NCBI GenBank assembly: GCA_041738345.1
Contig: JBGSPX010000047.1
Coordinates: forward strand, 1-64,000
DNA from: Proteocatella sp041738345
GTDB lineage: Bacteria; Bacillota; Clostridia; Peptostreptococcales; Filifactoraceae
Direction: 5' to 3'
DNA: 64,000 nt
The position numbers and the translations under genes were made by a program. Positions 1 through 8,938 of this stretch are shown piece after piece. The notes beneath the pieces are model-generated. The model was not told the DNA's origin and ran no database searches. It was given only the letters and a program-made list of their open reading frames with translations. Within the stretch, counting starts at the first letter, position 1. Every line of letters begins with the position of its first letter.

Positions 1-8
1 GAAGAAAG

Positions 9-36
9 CGGCAACTAGTTTTGTCGTTTTTTTTTT
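9..36 (+). terminator. Rho-independent terminator of a gene lying left of the window
   Basis: A 6-bp stem (CGGCAA with TTGTCG, one G-U pair) closes a six-base loop and is followed by ten T residues on the plus strand. The orientation means it ends a plus-strand transcript that begins before the window. Confidence 0.6.
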
Positions 37-55
37 GCATTTTTTTATATTTCGT

Positions 56-105
56 AAAAAAAGAAGGATATTCTCCTAAATAAATATTAAGAGTATATCC
101 TTCTT
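56..105 (-). terminator. Terminator downstream of the SIR2 gene
   Basis: A 15-bp stem with one mismatch (61-75 with 91-105) is followed, when read on the minus strand, by a seven-base U tract. It is the first strong terminator downstream of the SIR2-protein gene and would end that transcript about 140 bases after the stop codon. Confidence 0.65.
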
Positions 106-244
106 ATTCTGTGAGGCTATCGCCTATTTCCCGACAGCCCCGCTAAAAACTCAAAAGAGTTTTTGTTCCTTAGCTATATTATACATATAATTGATATCCC
201 TAGTCAATAATTACACATTCTACAAGACTTTAAATAATATAATT

Positions 245-3200
245 TTAATCAATACTATTGAAACTAAAGTCTTCCCACATATATTTAACCTCTTTTAATT
301 CCGATTGTTTACACTCTTCAATTATTACCTCTAAACTTTCTGGAATTATTATATCGTTTTCAATTAAACTGTCATAATAGCTTTTTATTAATGCAGAAAA
401 GCTATAAATAGTATCAAGTAATGCCCTCTCTGATTTATTAAAGGAAATATTTAGCTTATCGTAATTATCATTAAACACTTTTATAATATCATTTTTATAT
501 TTATCTTGAACGATGACTTCATGATTGATTATATTTATTAATCTAGCTATTAACATACTGCTTCTAGATATATCACAGTACTTTATAGATTTAACTAATT
601 CAATCACCTTATCCGATATCTTAATATCATTTATAGCAAACTTTTCAAATGTAAGCAATATTTCTATTGCATTTATAAGCTGATCTAATTCGTTTCTATC
701 ACCTATTATCGCTCTATTTATTAAGCTTTCAGTATCTATATTTTTTTGTGAAATTACTTTTTTAGTGATTTCTATAGCAATAGAATCAACCTCTATCTTA
801 TGCATCAAGTCATTAAATATTTGAAATTCAGTAGCTACTTCTTCGGTATATTCATTAGATAAATATGCTTGTGTTATAAGCATTGCAACAAAATTACTAA
901 GTCTAATAAAAATATTTTTAGTCTCCATCTTTGAATAAAAAATATCAAATTTTACATTTAGTACACGTTTCTCATTATCTATATATTGATAAATATATTT
1001 TATTGTATTTATAAAATAATTACTATCTAAAGTAAAATCAAATGAGTTTTTGTCACTTTTTCTAAAATAAGAAGCCATTCTAAAACAACTTATATACTCA
1101 TTGATACTTATATAGATTGTATCTTTTAATGAAATTGATTCTCCATTTACTGCTCCGATGAATTGCGGATTTTCTAAATATTTAATATAGAGGTTCTCAA
1201 GGTTAACATTTTCAGGATAAGGCAATATTCTCCAGCACAAAATAGAAAACGCATACATTTCCGCTACTTCAGGGAATCCCATATGATTAACTCTTCCCCA
1301 AATAGCTGCTGCAACATCATCCTTGCGTTCTTTAGTATTATCAATAGATTCAATAAGCATAACTTTAGCAATACTTCTATCTCTAATTATTGAATCATCA
1401 GATTTTATTCCATCAATTATTTTGTTAAAAATATCATCTGGAATTTGTTCAAGTTTGACACAGATTCCCATTCCAAGAAGTTCAGATATAAACAATAATG
1501 GAATTTTATCTGAACTTAATAAATCTTTTAAAAATGATACTAATATATTGCCATTAATTGCAAATCTCACTCGTCTAAATAAGTCTATGAACTTTCTAGA
1601 ATTGTTTACATCTAGATTTTCTATAATTTCTATTATATTACTAATTAAAACAATTACTTTATTGTCTTCCATCATAATTGAAAATCTTGAAAGAATATCA
1701 TAAATTACTTCTTTATTAACAATTCTAATAATTATATCAAATTTGTCATTTTTATTAAAACTAGCAATCAGTTCAAATAATTGACCTGCAATAATTTCAA
1801 TATTTTCTCTTTCAGAAGATATTATTAACTCTCTTTTAAAAAACGAATCTATAATATTTAAATCATTAGTACGAATAATCGATGACCATTTCCAAATAGG
1901 ATTTTTACTAGTTTTAATAATCCAGTTTAATGCCATAGCTAAAATTTCTTTGTGATCGACAAATGTATTTGGTAAACATAATAAGTCTTGAAACATTATA
2001 TACTTGAATGGTTGTATAATAGCATTTTGTTCTTTTCTAGTTGTGGTTCCATAACTCACTCTATAGGAACACGGATTGAAACTCGGCCTCTCATCTCGTG
2101 ACTCATTATTAACTAGTAGCAAAGAACTAGTAACATCATTTTTTATTTTGTTATAAATATTTCTTACATTGTAACTATTTGAATAAAAATCTTCATCTGA
2201 AAAACTGTCATTATTACATTCTCTCAAGGCAACAGCACATAAATTTAAATATCCTTTTAGAGAAGCTGTCCTATTGTCCGAATATTTCTTCTGTGCTAAT
2301 ATAGCAGACGCCTTTCTTAATAAATCTTTTCCCTTTTCATAATTCCCAATCTGTATATATAAAAATATCTTTTTCAGATGCATATCCAATGAAACTTCAT
2401 GCTTTATTTTTTCAATTTCATTTTTTGCTTTTATATAATCAAATGATGAGATAAAAAATTTACACTTTTCTATAATTAGCTCCTCTTTTGTGTATCCTCC
2501 AAGCTTTTCAGATTCTTTTTCAACTTTCATCAATAATTCTTGATAGTCATCATTTCTTCCATCTATTCTATACATTTCCAATAAATAAATTGAAATGTCC
2601 ACCCATGATGCAATAAATAGCATATCATTATGTAACTTTTCAATTTCAATAGAAAAAATTAATTGTGACAATCTATTTGCCTCACCATCTTCTAAAACGA
2701 CATATCCCTTTCTGAGTAAATACACTATTTTAGACAGAATATCAACTTGAACAATATCTGGTTCTAGTTTAAGTAAGTTTTTAAAATGTTCATTTATACC
2801 ATCTATAAAATAATTGGTTTCCTTATCATTTTGAAAAGCAACATATCCCTTTGTTTTCTCTTTCATTTTAAATAAAAACATATCCATTACTTTAAAATAC
2901 TTATCATCTATAGATTTGTAAAAATCCCAAGAAAATATACTATCTCTATATGGAACAGAATCAAATATTTTTTCTTCTTCTTTCCCATACTCACTCAGTT
3001 TGTTTAGAAAAGTATCCAGTGCTTCTCGATGTCCAACATCATCTTTATTATCAAACATATCTCCAAGATCTAAAACTTTAATATTCTGATTTTCTAAAGT
3101 CATCTTCTCTGAATAGCTCATATCTTTAAAAAGTCCAACTAAATAAATAGTAGGACAGTTTTCTCCCATATTATCTCTAAGCCACCCAAGCCAACTTAAA

Positions 3201-3880
3201 AAATTAGGATCATCTCCAGAAAATCCAATTAAACATAACTGTGTCTCAAGCATAGCTTGTTGTACTGTATTTACAAAAGGAGCATAATATACCGGATATG
3301 TTCGATAATCTTCTTCACATATAATATAGTGCTTTGAATTATCCACACTTCCATGAAGTTTTATTATTCTAGGTTGAATACTTCCTGGCAAATCATTCTG
3401 ATTTGTAAGTATCTTGTAGTTTAATTTTTTATCAATTTTATCAATACTTCTTTCTAATAATGTATCATAATTTGTAGTAAATACATCCCTCCAATTTAAT
3501 GAAAGCAGTTTTTTATGCAACTCTCCAGGAATGTACTTATCATCATTAATATTTGATTCTATAAATTTATTTAATTTGTTTCTTCCAAAAACAGCTTTAT
3601 ATTCCTCAGCCAATTTTAATACATTCTTACCAGATGTTTTTTTAATCTTTAGTACTTCCCACTTTTTAATATCTGATTCACTAATAGGTTTTTTATATAA
3701 ATCATCAAACATTGACATAGCTAGCTCTTCCCAATTTGGAGCTGATATATCATCATCAACCAAGTCTGCATTTTTAGAAAAACCTGCTCCTACCATAACT
3801 GAAGCTGCCCCATTTAATACTGGATTATAAATTCTTTTTGCAATATCCTTTATATATGAATCAATTAATGTTTTGCTCAA
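245..3880 (-). CDS. SIR2-domain anti-phage (DSR-like) protein, 1211 aa
   Basis: The N-terminal ~290 residues form a SIR2_2-type domain: the nucleotide-binding loop GAGFSKNA is at 31-38, FTTNYD at 134-139 carries the expected catalytic Asn137, KLHGS at 174-178 carries the catalytic His176, and LIGFSGDD is at 217-224. The remaining ~900 residues are helical, repeat-like and without a recognised enzyme motif. Known proteins of this plan (defense-associated sirtuins DSR1/DSR2) are NADases that deplete NAD+ on sensing phage, with the large C-terminal region acting as sensor; that role is inferred here by architecture. The start is TTG behind an AGGGG box; no alternative start has a better box. No HerA, TIR or second effector gene is adjacent, so SIR2-HerA and Thoeris are unlikely. 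The RhuM gene lies 57 bases upstream on the same strand. Confidence is high for the SIR2 fold and moderate for defence. Confidence 0.85.
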   Translation of the reverse strand: MSKTLIDSYIKDIAKRIYNPVLNGAASVMVGAGFSKNADLVDDDISAPNWEELAMSMFDDLYKKPISESDIKKWEVLKIKKTSGKNVLKLAEEYKAVFGRNKLNKFIESNINDDKYIPGELHKKLLSLNWRDVFTTNYDTLLERSIDKIDKKLNYKILTNQNDLPGSIQPRIIKLHGSVDNSKHYIICEEDYRTYPVYYAPFVNTVQQAMLETQLCLIGFSGDDPNFLSWLGWLRDNMGENCPTIYLVGLFKDMSYSEKMTLENQNIKVLDLGDMFDNKDDVGHREALDTFLNKLSEYGKEEEKIFDSVPYRDSIFSWDFYKSIDDKYFKVMDMFLFKMKEKTKGYVAFQNDKETNYFIDGINEHFKNLLKLEPDIVQVDILSKIVYLLRKGYVVLEDGEANRLSQLIFSIEIEKLHNDMLFIASWVDISIYLLEMYRIDGRNDDYQELLMKVEKESEKLGGYTKEELIIEKCKFFISSFDYIKAKNEIEKIKHEVSLDMHLKKIFLYIQIGNYEKGKDLLRKASAILAQKKYSDNRTASLKGYLNLCAVALRECNNDSFSDEDFYSNSYNVRNIYNKIKNDVTSSLLLVNNESRDERPSFNPCSYRVSYGTTTRKEQNAIIQPFKYIMFQDLLCLPNTFVDHKEILAMALNWIIKTSKNPIWKWSSIIRTNDLNIIDSFFKRELIISSERENIEIIAGQLFELIASFNKNDKFDIIIRIVNKEVIYDILSRFSIMMEDNKVIVLISNIIEIIENLDVNNSRKFIDLFRRVRFAINGNILVSFLKDLLSSDKIPLLFISELLGMGICVKLEQIPDDIFNKIIDGIKSDDSIIRDRSIAKVMLIESIDNTKERKDDVAAAIWGRVNHMGFPEVAEMYAFSILCWRILPYPENVNLENLYIKYLENPQFIGAVNGESISLKDTIYISINEYISCFRMASYFRKSDKNSFDFTLDSNYFINTIKYIYQYIDNEKRVLNVKFDIFYSKMETKNIFIRLSNFVAMLITQAYLSNEYTEEVATEFQIFNDLMHKIEVDSIAIEITKKVISQKNIDTESLINRAIIGDRNELDQLINAIEILLTFEKFAINDIKISDKVIELVKSIKYCDISRSSMLIARLINIINHEVIVQDKYKNDIIKVFNDNYDKLNISFNKSERALLDTIYSFSALIKSYYDSLIENDIIIPESLEVIIEECKQSELKEVKYMWEDFSFNSID

Positions 3881-3937
3881 ATTAAATCCCCTTTTCTAAT
3901 TCACAAGTTACATACTATTTCTAATAAAATATAGAAC

Positions 3938-4939
3938 TTACTTCTTATGCGTCCATTCATTTTCTTCTAAATACAAATCAAAATCATCTTTTTCAGAATT
4001 ATTCAAACGATTTTTATTAAACTTTTCATATTCTTTCTCTGCTAATTCTTTTGCTACTTCATGAGAAATAGAGCCTGAACCTGTAAGTATATCTCTTTCA
4101 TTAAATTTTAAAAATGCATTTAATTTTTCTTCCCAATCTTTCATATACATAGGTTTACGTTTTTCAGCCTGATCTTCTGCATAATCTAAATACATAGTTA
4201 CAATACGATTAAGTGATTTCATTTCTTCTTCAGTTAAATAATTTTTTGCAACCATAACATCTCCTTTACGCACTTTATCACCTTTCCAAGTTGTAAGTCC
4301 CATATTATGTTTTGACGCATTAGCTCTTTCTCCTATAAGCTCTGCTGCAGTATGTCCATGAATCGCGAAATGAAGTTTATTCTGAACTGTAGCAAAGAAT
4401 TTCTTAGCTGATTCAGATTTAGAATCATAATCTATTGATAATGTATATATATCCGTAATTTTTTTATAAAATCTTTTTTCAGATGCTCTAATATCACGAA
4501 TACGTTCTAAAAGTTCATCAAAATAATCATCACCAATATTACGCATACTTTTTAATCGTTCATCATCTATTGTAAAGCCTTTAACAAGGTATTCATTTAG
4601 TCTTTCCGTTGCCCAACGTCTAAACTGAGTAGCTCTATTAGAGCGTACACGATATCCTACTGCAATAATCATTTCTAGATTATAGTGCCGAACATTTCTC
4701 TGAACAGTTCTATTCCCTTCATTTCGAACTTGTAAGTAATCCTTACAAGTTGAGCTTTCTTCCAGCTCACTCTCTAAATAAATATTTTTTATATGAAGTG
4801 TTATATTTTGAGGCGTTGTTTGATAAAGTTCAGCAATAGACTTTTGTGTCATCCATACCGTTTCATCTTCAAGTCTTACATCTATTTTAGTTTTACCGTT
4901 TTCTGTTTGATAAATAAGAATATCAGTTTTATTTTCCAC
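3938..4939 (-). CDS. RhuM family protein (virulence RhuM / DNA-damage-like accessory protein)
   Basis: The protein matches the RhuM family along its length: an N-terminal segment with MTQKSIAELYQTTPQNI (a winged-helix-like unit), then the typical RNVRHYNLEMIIAVGYRV and TQFRRWATERLNEYL blocks, and a C-terminal part containing the HAAELIGERANA-type region. The family was named from a Salmonella pathogenicity island, but most members sit in restriction-modification and defence islands and their biochemical role is not established. I place the start at an internal GTG because a GGTGAGG box lies six bases upstream of it and the resulting N-terminus MENKTD matches the family; an upstream GTG four codons earlier sits inside that box. 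Together with the SIR2 gene downstream it forms a small accessory, probably defence, block. Confidence 0.8.
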   Translation of the reverse strand: MENKTDILIYQTENGKTKIDVRLEDETVWMTQKSIAELYQTTPQNITLHIKNIYLESELEESSTCKDYLQVRNEGNRTVQRNVRHYNLEMIIAVGYRVRSNRATQFRRWATERLNEYLVKGFTIDDERLKSMRNIGDDYFDELLERIRDIRASEKRFYKKITDIYTLSIDYDSKSESAKKFFATVQNKLHFAIHGHTAAELIGERANASKHNMGLTTWKGDKVRKGDVMVAKNYLTEEEMKSLNRIVTMYLDYAEDQAEKRKPMYMKDWEEKLNAFLKFNERDILTGSGSISHEVAKELAEKEYEKFNKNRLNNSEKDDFDLYLEENEWTHKK

Positions 4940-5062
4940 TTTATACCTCACCTAATTAATTTAATAATAAAGTTCCATTTTTTCTTGCTATTCTAATTTT
5001 ATCACAGCAATTAAGGTTTCACTATACAAAGTTATTTTAATTTCACTTAGTTTTTAAAATGA

Positions 5063-5114
5063 AAAATGACTTTTACTCTCGATTTTATCATTTTTCGAGC
5101 ATAAAAGTCATTTT
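5063..5114 (-). terminator. Hairpin downstream of the flavodoxin-fold reductase gene
   Basis: Sequences 5063-5081 and 5096-5114 form a 19-position stem with two mismatches. It lies 38 bases past the stop of the minus-strand reductase gene. The U tract is weak, so it may terminate or simply stabilise the 3' end. Confidence 0.5.
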
Positions 5115-5151
5115 AAATTATCTAAAATTTATTTTTTTATACGTTTTTATT

Positions 5152-5730
5152 TTACAGCTTCTCAATTGCCTCTTTTACTATCTCAAGATATTCTTGTCTT
5201 TTTTCATCTGTCACATATGGTACTTGACTGAAGAAGATATGTTCTACATCGTTTATTCCGCAGAACTCAAAGATAACTTCATCTTTTGTCTGCTTCATAG
5301 AATTTGTCATACCTGTTGAATCGTATTCTTCTGATGAGTTTCCAAGGGTACTGAATAATAGGGCTTTTTTATCTTTAAGTAGGCCTATGCTCTTGCCGTC
5401 TATATATTCGTGAGCGTAGCCATATGCAAATACTCTATCTACATAGCCCTGCATTATAGCGGGTGTAGATGCCCACCATACTGGATATACAAATATAATA
5501 TTATCTGCCCAGTCTATAAAGCTTTGTTCTACTTCTATATCTTTTGGCGTTTCTCCTTTTGAAAAGGTTTCAAAATCTTTTGCGCCAAGTATCGGGTCAA
5601 AGTTTAATTCGTAAAGGTCTCTTACTTCTACTTCATCGCCCTTTGCTTTTGAAGTGCTAACTATTGTATCTACAATGCCCTGACAAAAGCTTTTTTTGTT
5701 AGGATGTGCCAAAATTACTAAATTCTTCAT
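5152..5730 (-). CDS. NAD(P)H-dependent FMN/FAD oxidoreductase (KefF/NQO-type flavodoxin-fold)
   Basis: A 192-residue flavodoxin-2 fold protein. The N-terminal AHPNKKSF (8-15) is the flavin-phosphate loop of this family and VYPVWW (81-86) is the characteristic strand-loop that contacts the flavin. Relatives reduce quinones or other electrophiles with NAD(P)H in the cytoplasm; the substrate cannot be read from sequence. The start used is the ATG preceded by GGAG at seven bases; a TTG six codons upstream lacks a box. The maf gene ends on its 5' side, some 40 bases upstream, and both are probably co-transcribed. Confidence 0.85.
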   Translation of the reverse strand: MKNLVILAHPNKKSFCQGIVDTIVSTSKAKGDEVEVRDLYELNFDPILGAKDFETFSKGETPKDIEVEQSFIDWADNIIFVYPVWWASTPAIMQGYVDRVFAYGYAHEYIDGKSIGLLKDKKALLFSTLGNSSEEYDSTGMTNSMKQTKDEVIFEFCGINDVEHIFFSQVPYVTDEKRQEYLEIVKEAIEKL

Positions 5731-5769
5731 TATCATTCTCCAAATCAATTATATAGTTTGTATTTTAGG

Positions 5770-6348
5770 TTATACTTCTAATTTGATAAGTTCTTCATAT
5801 ACTCTATTAAGTGGAAGTCCTACTACATTAAAATAATCGCCTTCTATTCCTTTTATAAGCATTCCTGCTGGCCCTTGCACTGCATAAGCACCTGCTTTTC
5901 CTACATGTTCTTTCGTTGAGATATACCAAGCAATTTCGTCTTCGGTAAGGGTTTTAAAGGTCACTTTGGTTCTTTCGCAAAATGCGATTTTCTTATTTGA
6001 AGCCTTATGTAATATACAAACGCCTGTATACACATAGTGAGATTTTCCCGAAAAAAGTCTAAGCATTTCTGCAGCTTCTTCATCGTCTTTTGGTTTTCCT
6101 AATACCCTATTTTCTGCATACACTATGGTATCACTTCCTATAACTATATTGTTTGGATATTTTTCTGCTATAGGATCTGCTTTTTTCTCTGAAAGCAGTT
6201 TTAGATTTGTTTCTAAATCAAGGTTTTCATCCATAGTTTCATCTACATCTGATGCTTCTACCTCAAATTCCCATGGAGTCATAGCCATTATATCCTTACG
6301 TCTTGGTGACTGTGAAGCTAGTATAATTTTATTCTCAAAATTCTTCAT
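5770..6348 (-). CDS. maf: Maf-family nucleoside triphosphate pyrophosphatase
   Basis: The 192-residue length and the signature ASQSPRR at 11-17 identify the Maf/YhdE/YceF family. GSDTIV at 71-76 supplies the conserved acidic residue and VLGKP follows at 82-86. Family members hydrolyse non-canonical or modified NTPs to NMPs plus pyrophosphate, cleaning nucleotide pools, and have been linked to septum formation. No clear GGAG box is visible before the ATG, but the start agrees with the family N-terminus. The gene follows asnB on the same strand across a stem-loop. Confidence 0.92.
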   Translation of the reverse strand: MKNFENKIILASQSPRRKDIMAMTPWEFEVEASDVDETMDENLDLETNLKLLSEKKADPIAEKYPNNIVIGSDTIVYAENRVLGKPKDDEEAAEMLRLFSGKSHYVYTGVCILHKASNKKIAFCERTKVTFKTLTEDEIAWYISTKEHVGKAGAYAVQGPAGMLIKGIEGDYFNVVGLPLNRVYEELIKLEV

Positions 6349-6357
6349 TATAATAGT

Positions 6358-6386
6358 GGGGAATTTGAAATAAATTCAAACTCCCC
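6358..6386 (-). terminator. Intergenic stem-loop between asnB and maf
   Basis: A 12-bp stem (6358-6369 with 6375-6386, one G-U or A-C position) lies between asnB and maf. There is no U tract on the minus strand, so it is more likely an mRNA-processing or partial-termination hairpin than a complete terminator. Confidence 0.45.
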
Positions 6387-6404
6387 ATTCCTTTCATTTT
6401 TTTA

Positions 6405-8234
6405 TTAAGCAGCTACAAAATACTGCTCATACCACATTAAAAATGCGTATATTGTGTATATCTTTCTTCCGTTATTTTTCTTGTTGTGATAATGCTCATC
6501 TAAAAGGTCTATTATCGCCTTTTGGTCAAAGAATTCTGAAACGAACTCTTTTTCAAATTCAGACTTAACCATATTATAGTATTTTTCCTCTTTTATCCAG
6601 TGGATAAATGGCACCAAAAAGCCTGCTTTTCTTCGTTTTGCCCAATCAAGTGGAATTTTCTTCTCTGCCGCTTGTCTAAATACATATTTGGTTGTAGTTT
6701 TATTTACCTTATATTTGCTAGGTATCTTCTGTGAAAGCTCCCACATAACTTTATCTAAAAACGGAACTCTAAGCTCTAGTGAATGTGCCATTGTAATTTT
6801 GTCTGCTTTTAGAAGTATATCATCCACTATCCACATATGCATATCTAGATAACAACGCTTTGTTATATCGTCCTTATCTTTTACTTTATCATAATATGGC
6901 TTTGTAAGCTCCATATAGCCTTGTGGATTTTTGTATTTAGGTTTTAACAGCGAATTTGCCTGCTCATCTGACATTATATGTGCCTGACCGATATAACGTT
7001 CTTCTACAGGCTGTCCATATTTCATAATTATAGTTTTACCTGTAAAATGTGGTCTATCTTGTACGGCTTTTTTTAGTGACCTTCTAAGTGAAAGTGGCAG
7101 TTTTGAATAAAGCTTTACGATTGTAGGTTCTTCATATTCGTTGTAGCCTGCAAAAAGTTCGTCTGCCCCTTCTCCTGAAAGTACTACTTTTACATCCTTA
7201 GCCGCTAGTTCTGAAAGATAGTAAAGTGGTACTGATGAAAGGTTTGCATGTGGTTCATCTGAATGATACTGCACCTTAGGTACTGCCTCAAAGAACTCAT
7301 CTGCTGAAATCATTTTTGATTTATTTCTTATATTAAGCTTTTCTGAAAGCTCTTTTGCATAGATAGTTTCGTCAAATCCATGATTTGCAAAGCCTACTGA
7401 ATAGGTATTGTCTGGTTTTGCACATGATACTACATAGCTTGAATCTACTCCACCTGAAAGAAATGCCCCAACTTCAACATCACTTATTTTGTGATATTTT
7501 ACAGAGTCTTCTACGGTTTCGCCTACAAGTTTTACATATTCTTCAAATGATTTTTCTTCTGTTTTATAATCTATATCAAAATATTTTTTTATTTCAAGTT
7601 TTCCCTCTTTAAATGTAAAGTAATGTCCAGGCTTAAGTTTTCTTACATTTTTAAAGAAAGTTTCGTTGAGTACTGGATATTGAAATACTAGATACTGCTT
7701 TAGCGCTTCTTCATTTATCTCTTTTTTGAAATTTGGATATGGAAGGAAAGATTTTATCTCTGAACCAAATAGCAGTTCGTCTCCTATTTGAGAATAGTAA
7801 AACGGTTTTATTCCAAAGAAATCTCTAGCTCCAAAAAGTTCTTTTTTCTTGGTATCCCATATTACAAATGCAAACATCCCTCTTAATTTATCAAGAAGCT
7901 TTGTGCCATATTCTTCATATCCATGAATAAGTACTTCTGTATCTGAGTTATTTTTAAATATATGCCCTTTGCTTACAAGGTCTTTTTTTATTTCTTGATA
8001 ATTGTATATCTCCCCATTGAATGTAATTACAAGGGTATCATCTTCATTTTTCATAGGCTGTGAGCCTTCTGCAAGGTCTATTATACTTAATCGTCTAAAG
8101 CCCATTGCAATTTTATCATCTGTGAATATTCCTTCACTGTCTGGGCCTCTATGAATTATCATATTTCCCATGTTTCTTACAACTTCTTCTTTGTTTTCAA
8201 TTTTATTACTGTAAAATCCTACAAATCCGCACAT
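6405..8234 (-). CDS. asnB: Asparagine synthetase (glutamine-hydrolysing)
   Basis: A 609-residue two-domain enzyme. The N-terminal class II glutaminase domain has the nucleophile Cys2 (MCGFVG), RGPD at 29-32, RRLSIID at 48-54 and NGEIYN at 73-78. The C-terminal synthetase domain has the PP-loop SGGVDSS at 260-266 and SGEGADELFAGY further on. It makes asparagine from aspartate, glutamine and ATP in the cytoplasm. The start is fixed by the need for Cys2. The 3' end abuts a hairpin and maf. The region upstream holds only a plus-strand riboswitch pair that points away from this gene, so it is not part of the c-di-GMP control. Confidence 0.96.
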   Translation of the reverse strand: MCGFVGFYSNKIENKEEVVRNMGNMIIHRGPDSEGIFTDDKIAMGFRRLSIIDLAEGSQPMKNEDDTLVITFNGEIYNYQEIKKDLVSKGHIFKNNSDTEVLIHGYEEYGTKLLDKLRGMFAFVIWDTKKKELFGARDFFGIKPFYYSQIGDELLFGSEIKSFLPYPNFKKEINEEALKQYLVFQYPVLNETFFKNVRKLKPGHYFTFKEGKLEIKKYFDIDYKTEEKSFEEYVKLVGETVEDSVKYHKISDVEVGAFLSGGVDSSYVVSCAKPDNTYSVGFANHGFDETIYAKELSEKLNIRNKSKMISADEFFEAVPKVQYHSDEPHANLSSVPLYYLSELAAKDVKVVLSGEGADELFAGYNEYEEPTIVKLYSKLPLSLRRSLKKAVQDRPHFTGKTIIMKYGQPVEERYIGQAHIMSDEQANSLLKPKYKNPQGYMELTKPYYDKVKDKDDITKRCYLDMHMWIVDDILLKADKITMAHSLELRVPFLDKVMWELSQKIPSKYKVNKTTTKYVFRQAAEKKIPLDWAKRRKAGFLVPFIHWIKEEKYYNMVKSEFEKEFVSEFFDQKAIIDLLDEHYHNKKNNGRKIYTIYAFLMWYEQYFVAA

Positions 8235-8436
8235 GTTTATACCATTTGCCTTTCTAAATTTATATCAAATCTATCTGTAATAATACCATATTTTAGGGAT
8301 TTTAACAATTAGAATAACCAATATTTGAAGCTTTTCTACAACTTTAGTTCTTGTATAATAATACTGATTTATATATTTTTCAGCTCTAACTTTTTTAAGA
8401 AAAATTTAAAAAAAAATAAAATATTTTTTAAAAAAG

Positions 8437-8465
8437 TGTTTTAACGTATTAGATTCGGGTATAAT
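8437..8465 (+). promoter_or_regulatory. Candidate promoter of the tandem riboswitch RNA
   Basis: A perfect TATAAT (8460-8465) lies just before the first aptamer, with a TGTTTT -35-like hexamer 17 bases upstream and a long A/T-rich stretch above it that could act as an UP element. Transcription would begin within a few bases of the first aptamer. Confidence 0.5.
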
Positions 8466-8468
8466 ATA

Positions 8469-8714
8469 AGTAGCAAAGATAATGAAAGTTATCGACGCAA
8501 AGCTAAAGGGTCTAAACTAAGAATATATAAAGAATATGGAGTATATTCAAAGAGATATTAGAATCATAAAGTATAAAAAAGAGTAGATAGAATATCGAAA
8601 TTGGATGTAGGAAATGAGGATAATGTCAAAGGAATATACCAAAAAAAGTAATGAAATAAAATGAGAAATATGGGTATTCTAAGTATATGATTAGCATGAC
8701 AGCCAGTTACCATA
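8469..8714 (+). ncRNA. c-di-GMP-I riboswitch aptamer, copy 1 (enlarged P3)
   Basis: The left half has the class signature AGCAAAGATAATGAAAGTTA with a GAAA-capped hairpin, then GACGCAAAGCTAAAGGGTCT; the right half has ATGACAGCCAGTTACC (8696-8711). These are the tetraloop, ligand-binding junction and receptor segments of the GEMM-I/c-di-GMP-I family. The P3 arm between the halves, usually short, is enlarged to about 180 bases, purine-rich and non-coding. Read on the plus strand; no gene begins on that strand until beyond the converging ABC operon. Confidence 0.8.
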
Positions 8715-8720
8715 AAAACT

Positions 8721-8938
8721 TTTCGGTATCAATAGCAAAATTAGTGAAAGCTAGTGGCGCAAAACTAAAGGGTCTAAACAAAATATAGAAAGAAAAGTCT
8801 AAGTAGGATATAAAGTTTGAAGAATCTAATATGATTAGAGGGAATGGTCATATAGCAAAGGATTCGAGAAGGACGAGAATACGAGGATGGAAAGTATATT
8901 TTGCAAGATAGCCAGTCACCGAGAAAGGTTTTTTTGCG
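8721..8938 (+). ncRNA. c-di-GMP-I riboswitch aptamer, copy 2 (enlarged P3) with T tract
   Basis: Second aptamer directly after copy 1: ATAGCAAAATTAGTGAAAGC with a GAAA-capped hairpin, then GGCGCAAAACTAAAGGGTCT, and on the right ATAGCCAGTCACCG. P1 can form from CGGT (8724-8727) and ACCG (8918-8921). A 9-bp P3 stem (CAAAATATA with TATATTTTG) closes an insert of about 100 bases. Seven T residues follow at 8930-8936, suggesting termination at the end of the aptamer. The transcript is convergent with the ABC operon whose last gene ends 20 bases beyond. Confidence 0.8.

Noticed and set aside
1323..1703. 126-codon frame opposite the SIR2 gene
   Set aside because: It lies wholly inside the coding frame of the SIR2 protein on the other strand and shows no domain or box.
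245..3880. Thoeris ThsA or SIR2-HerA effector
   Set aside because: No TIR-domain ThsB-like gene and no HerA helicase gene are adjacent, and the C-terminal region is far longer than in ThsA.
5059..5319. 86-codon plus-strand frame before the flavodoxin-fold gene
   Set aside because: It begins in a terminator hairpin and overlaps the well-supported reductase gene on the other strand; the product is low-complexity.
8521..8600. Short leader peptide within the first riboswitch P3 insert
   Set aside because: The only ATG frame is 16 codons long and has no convincing ribosome binding site.
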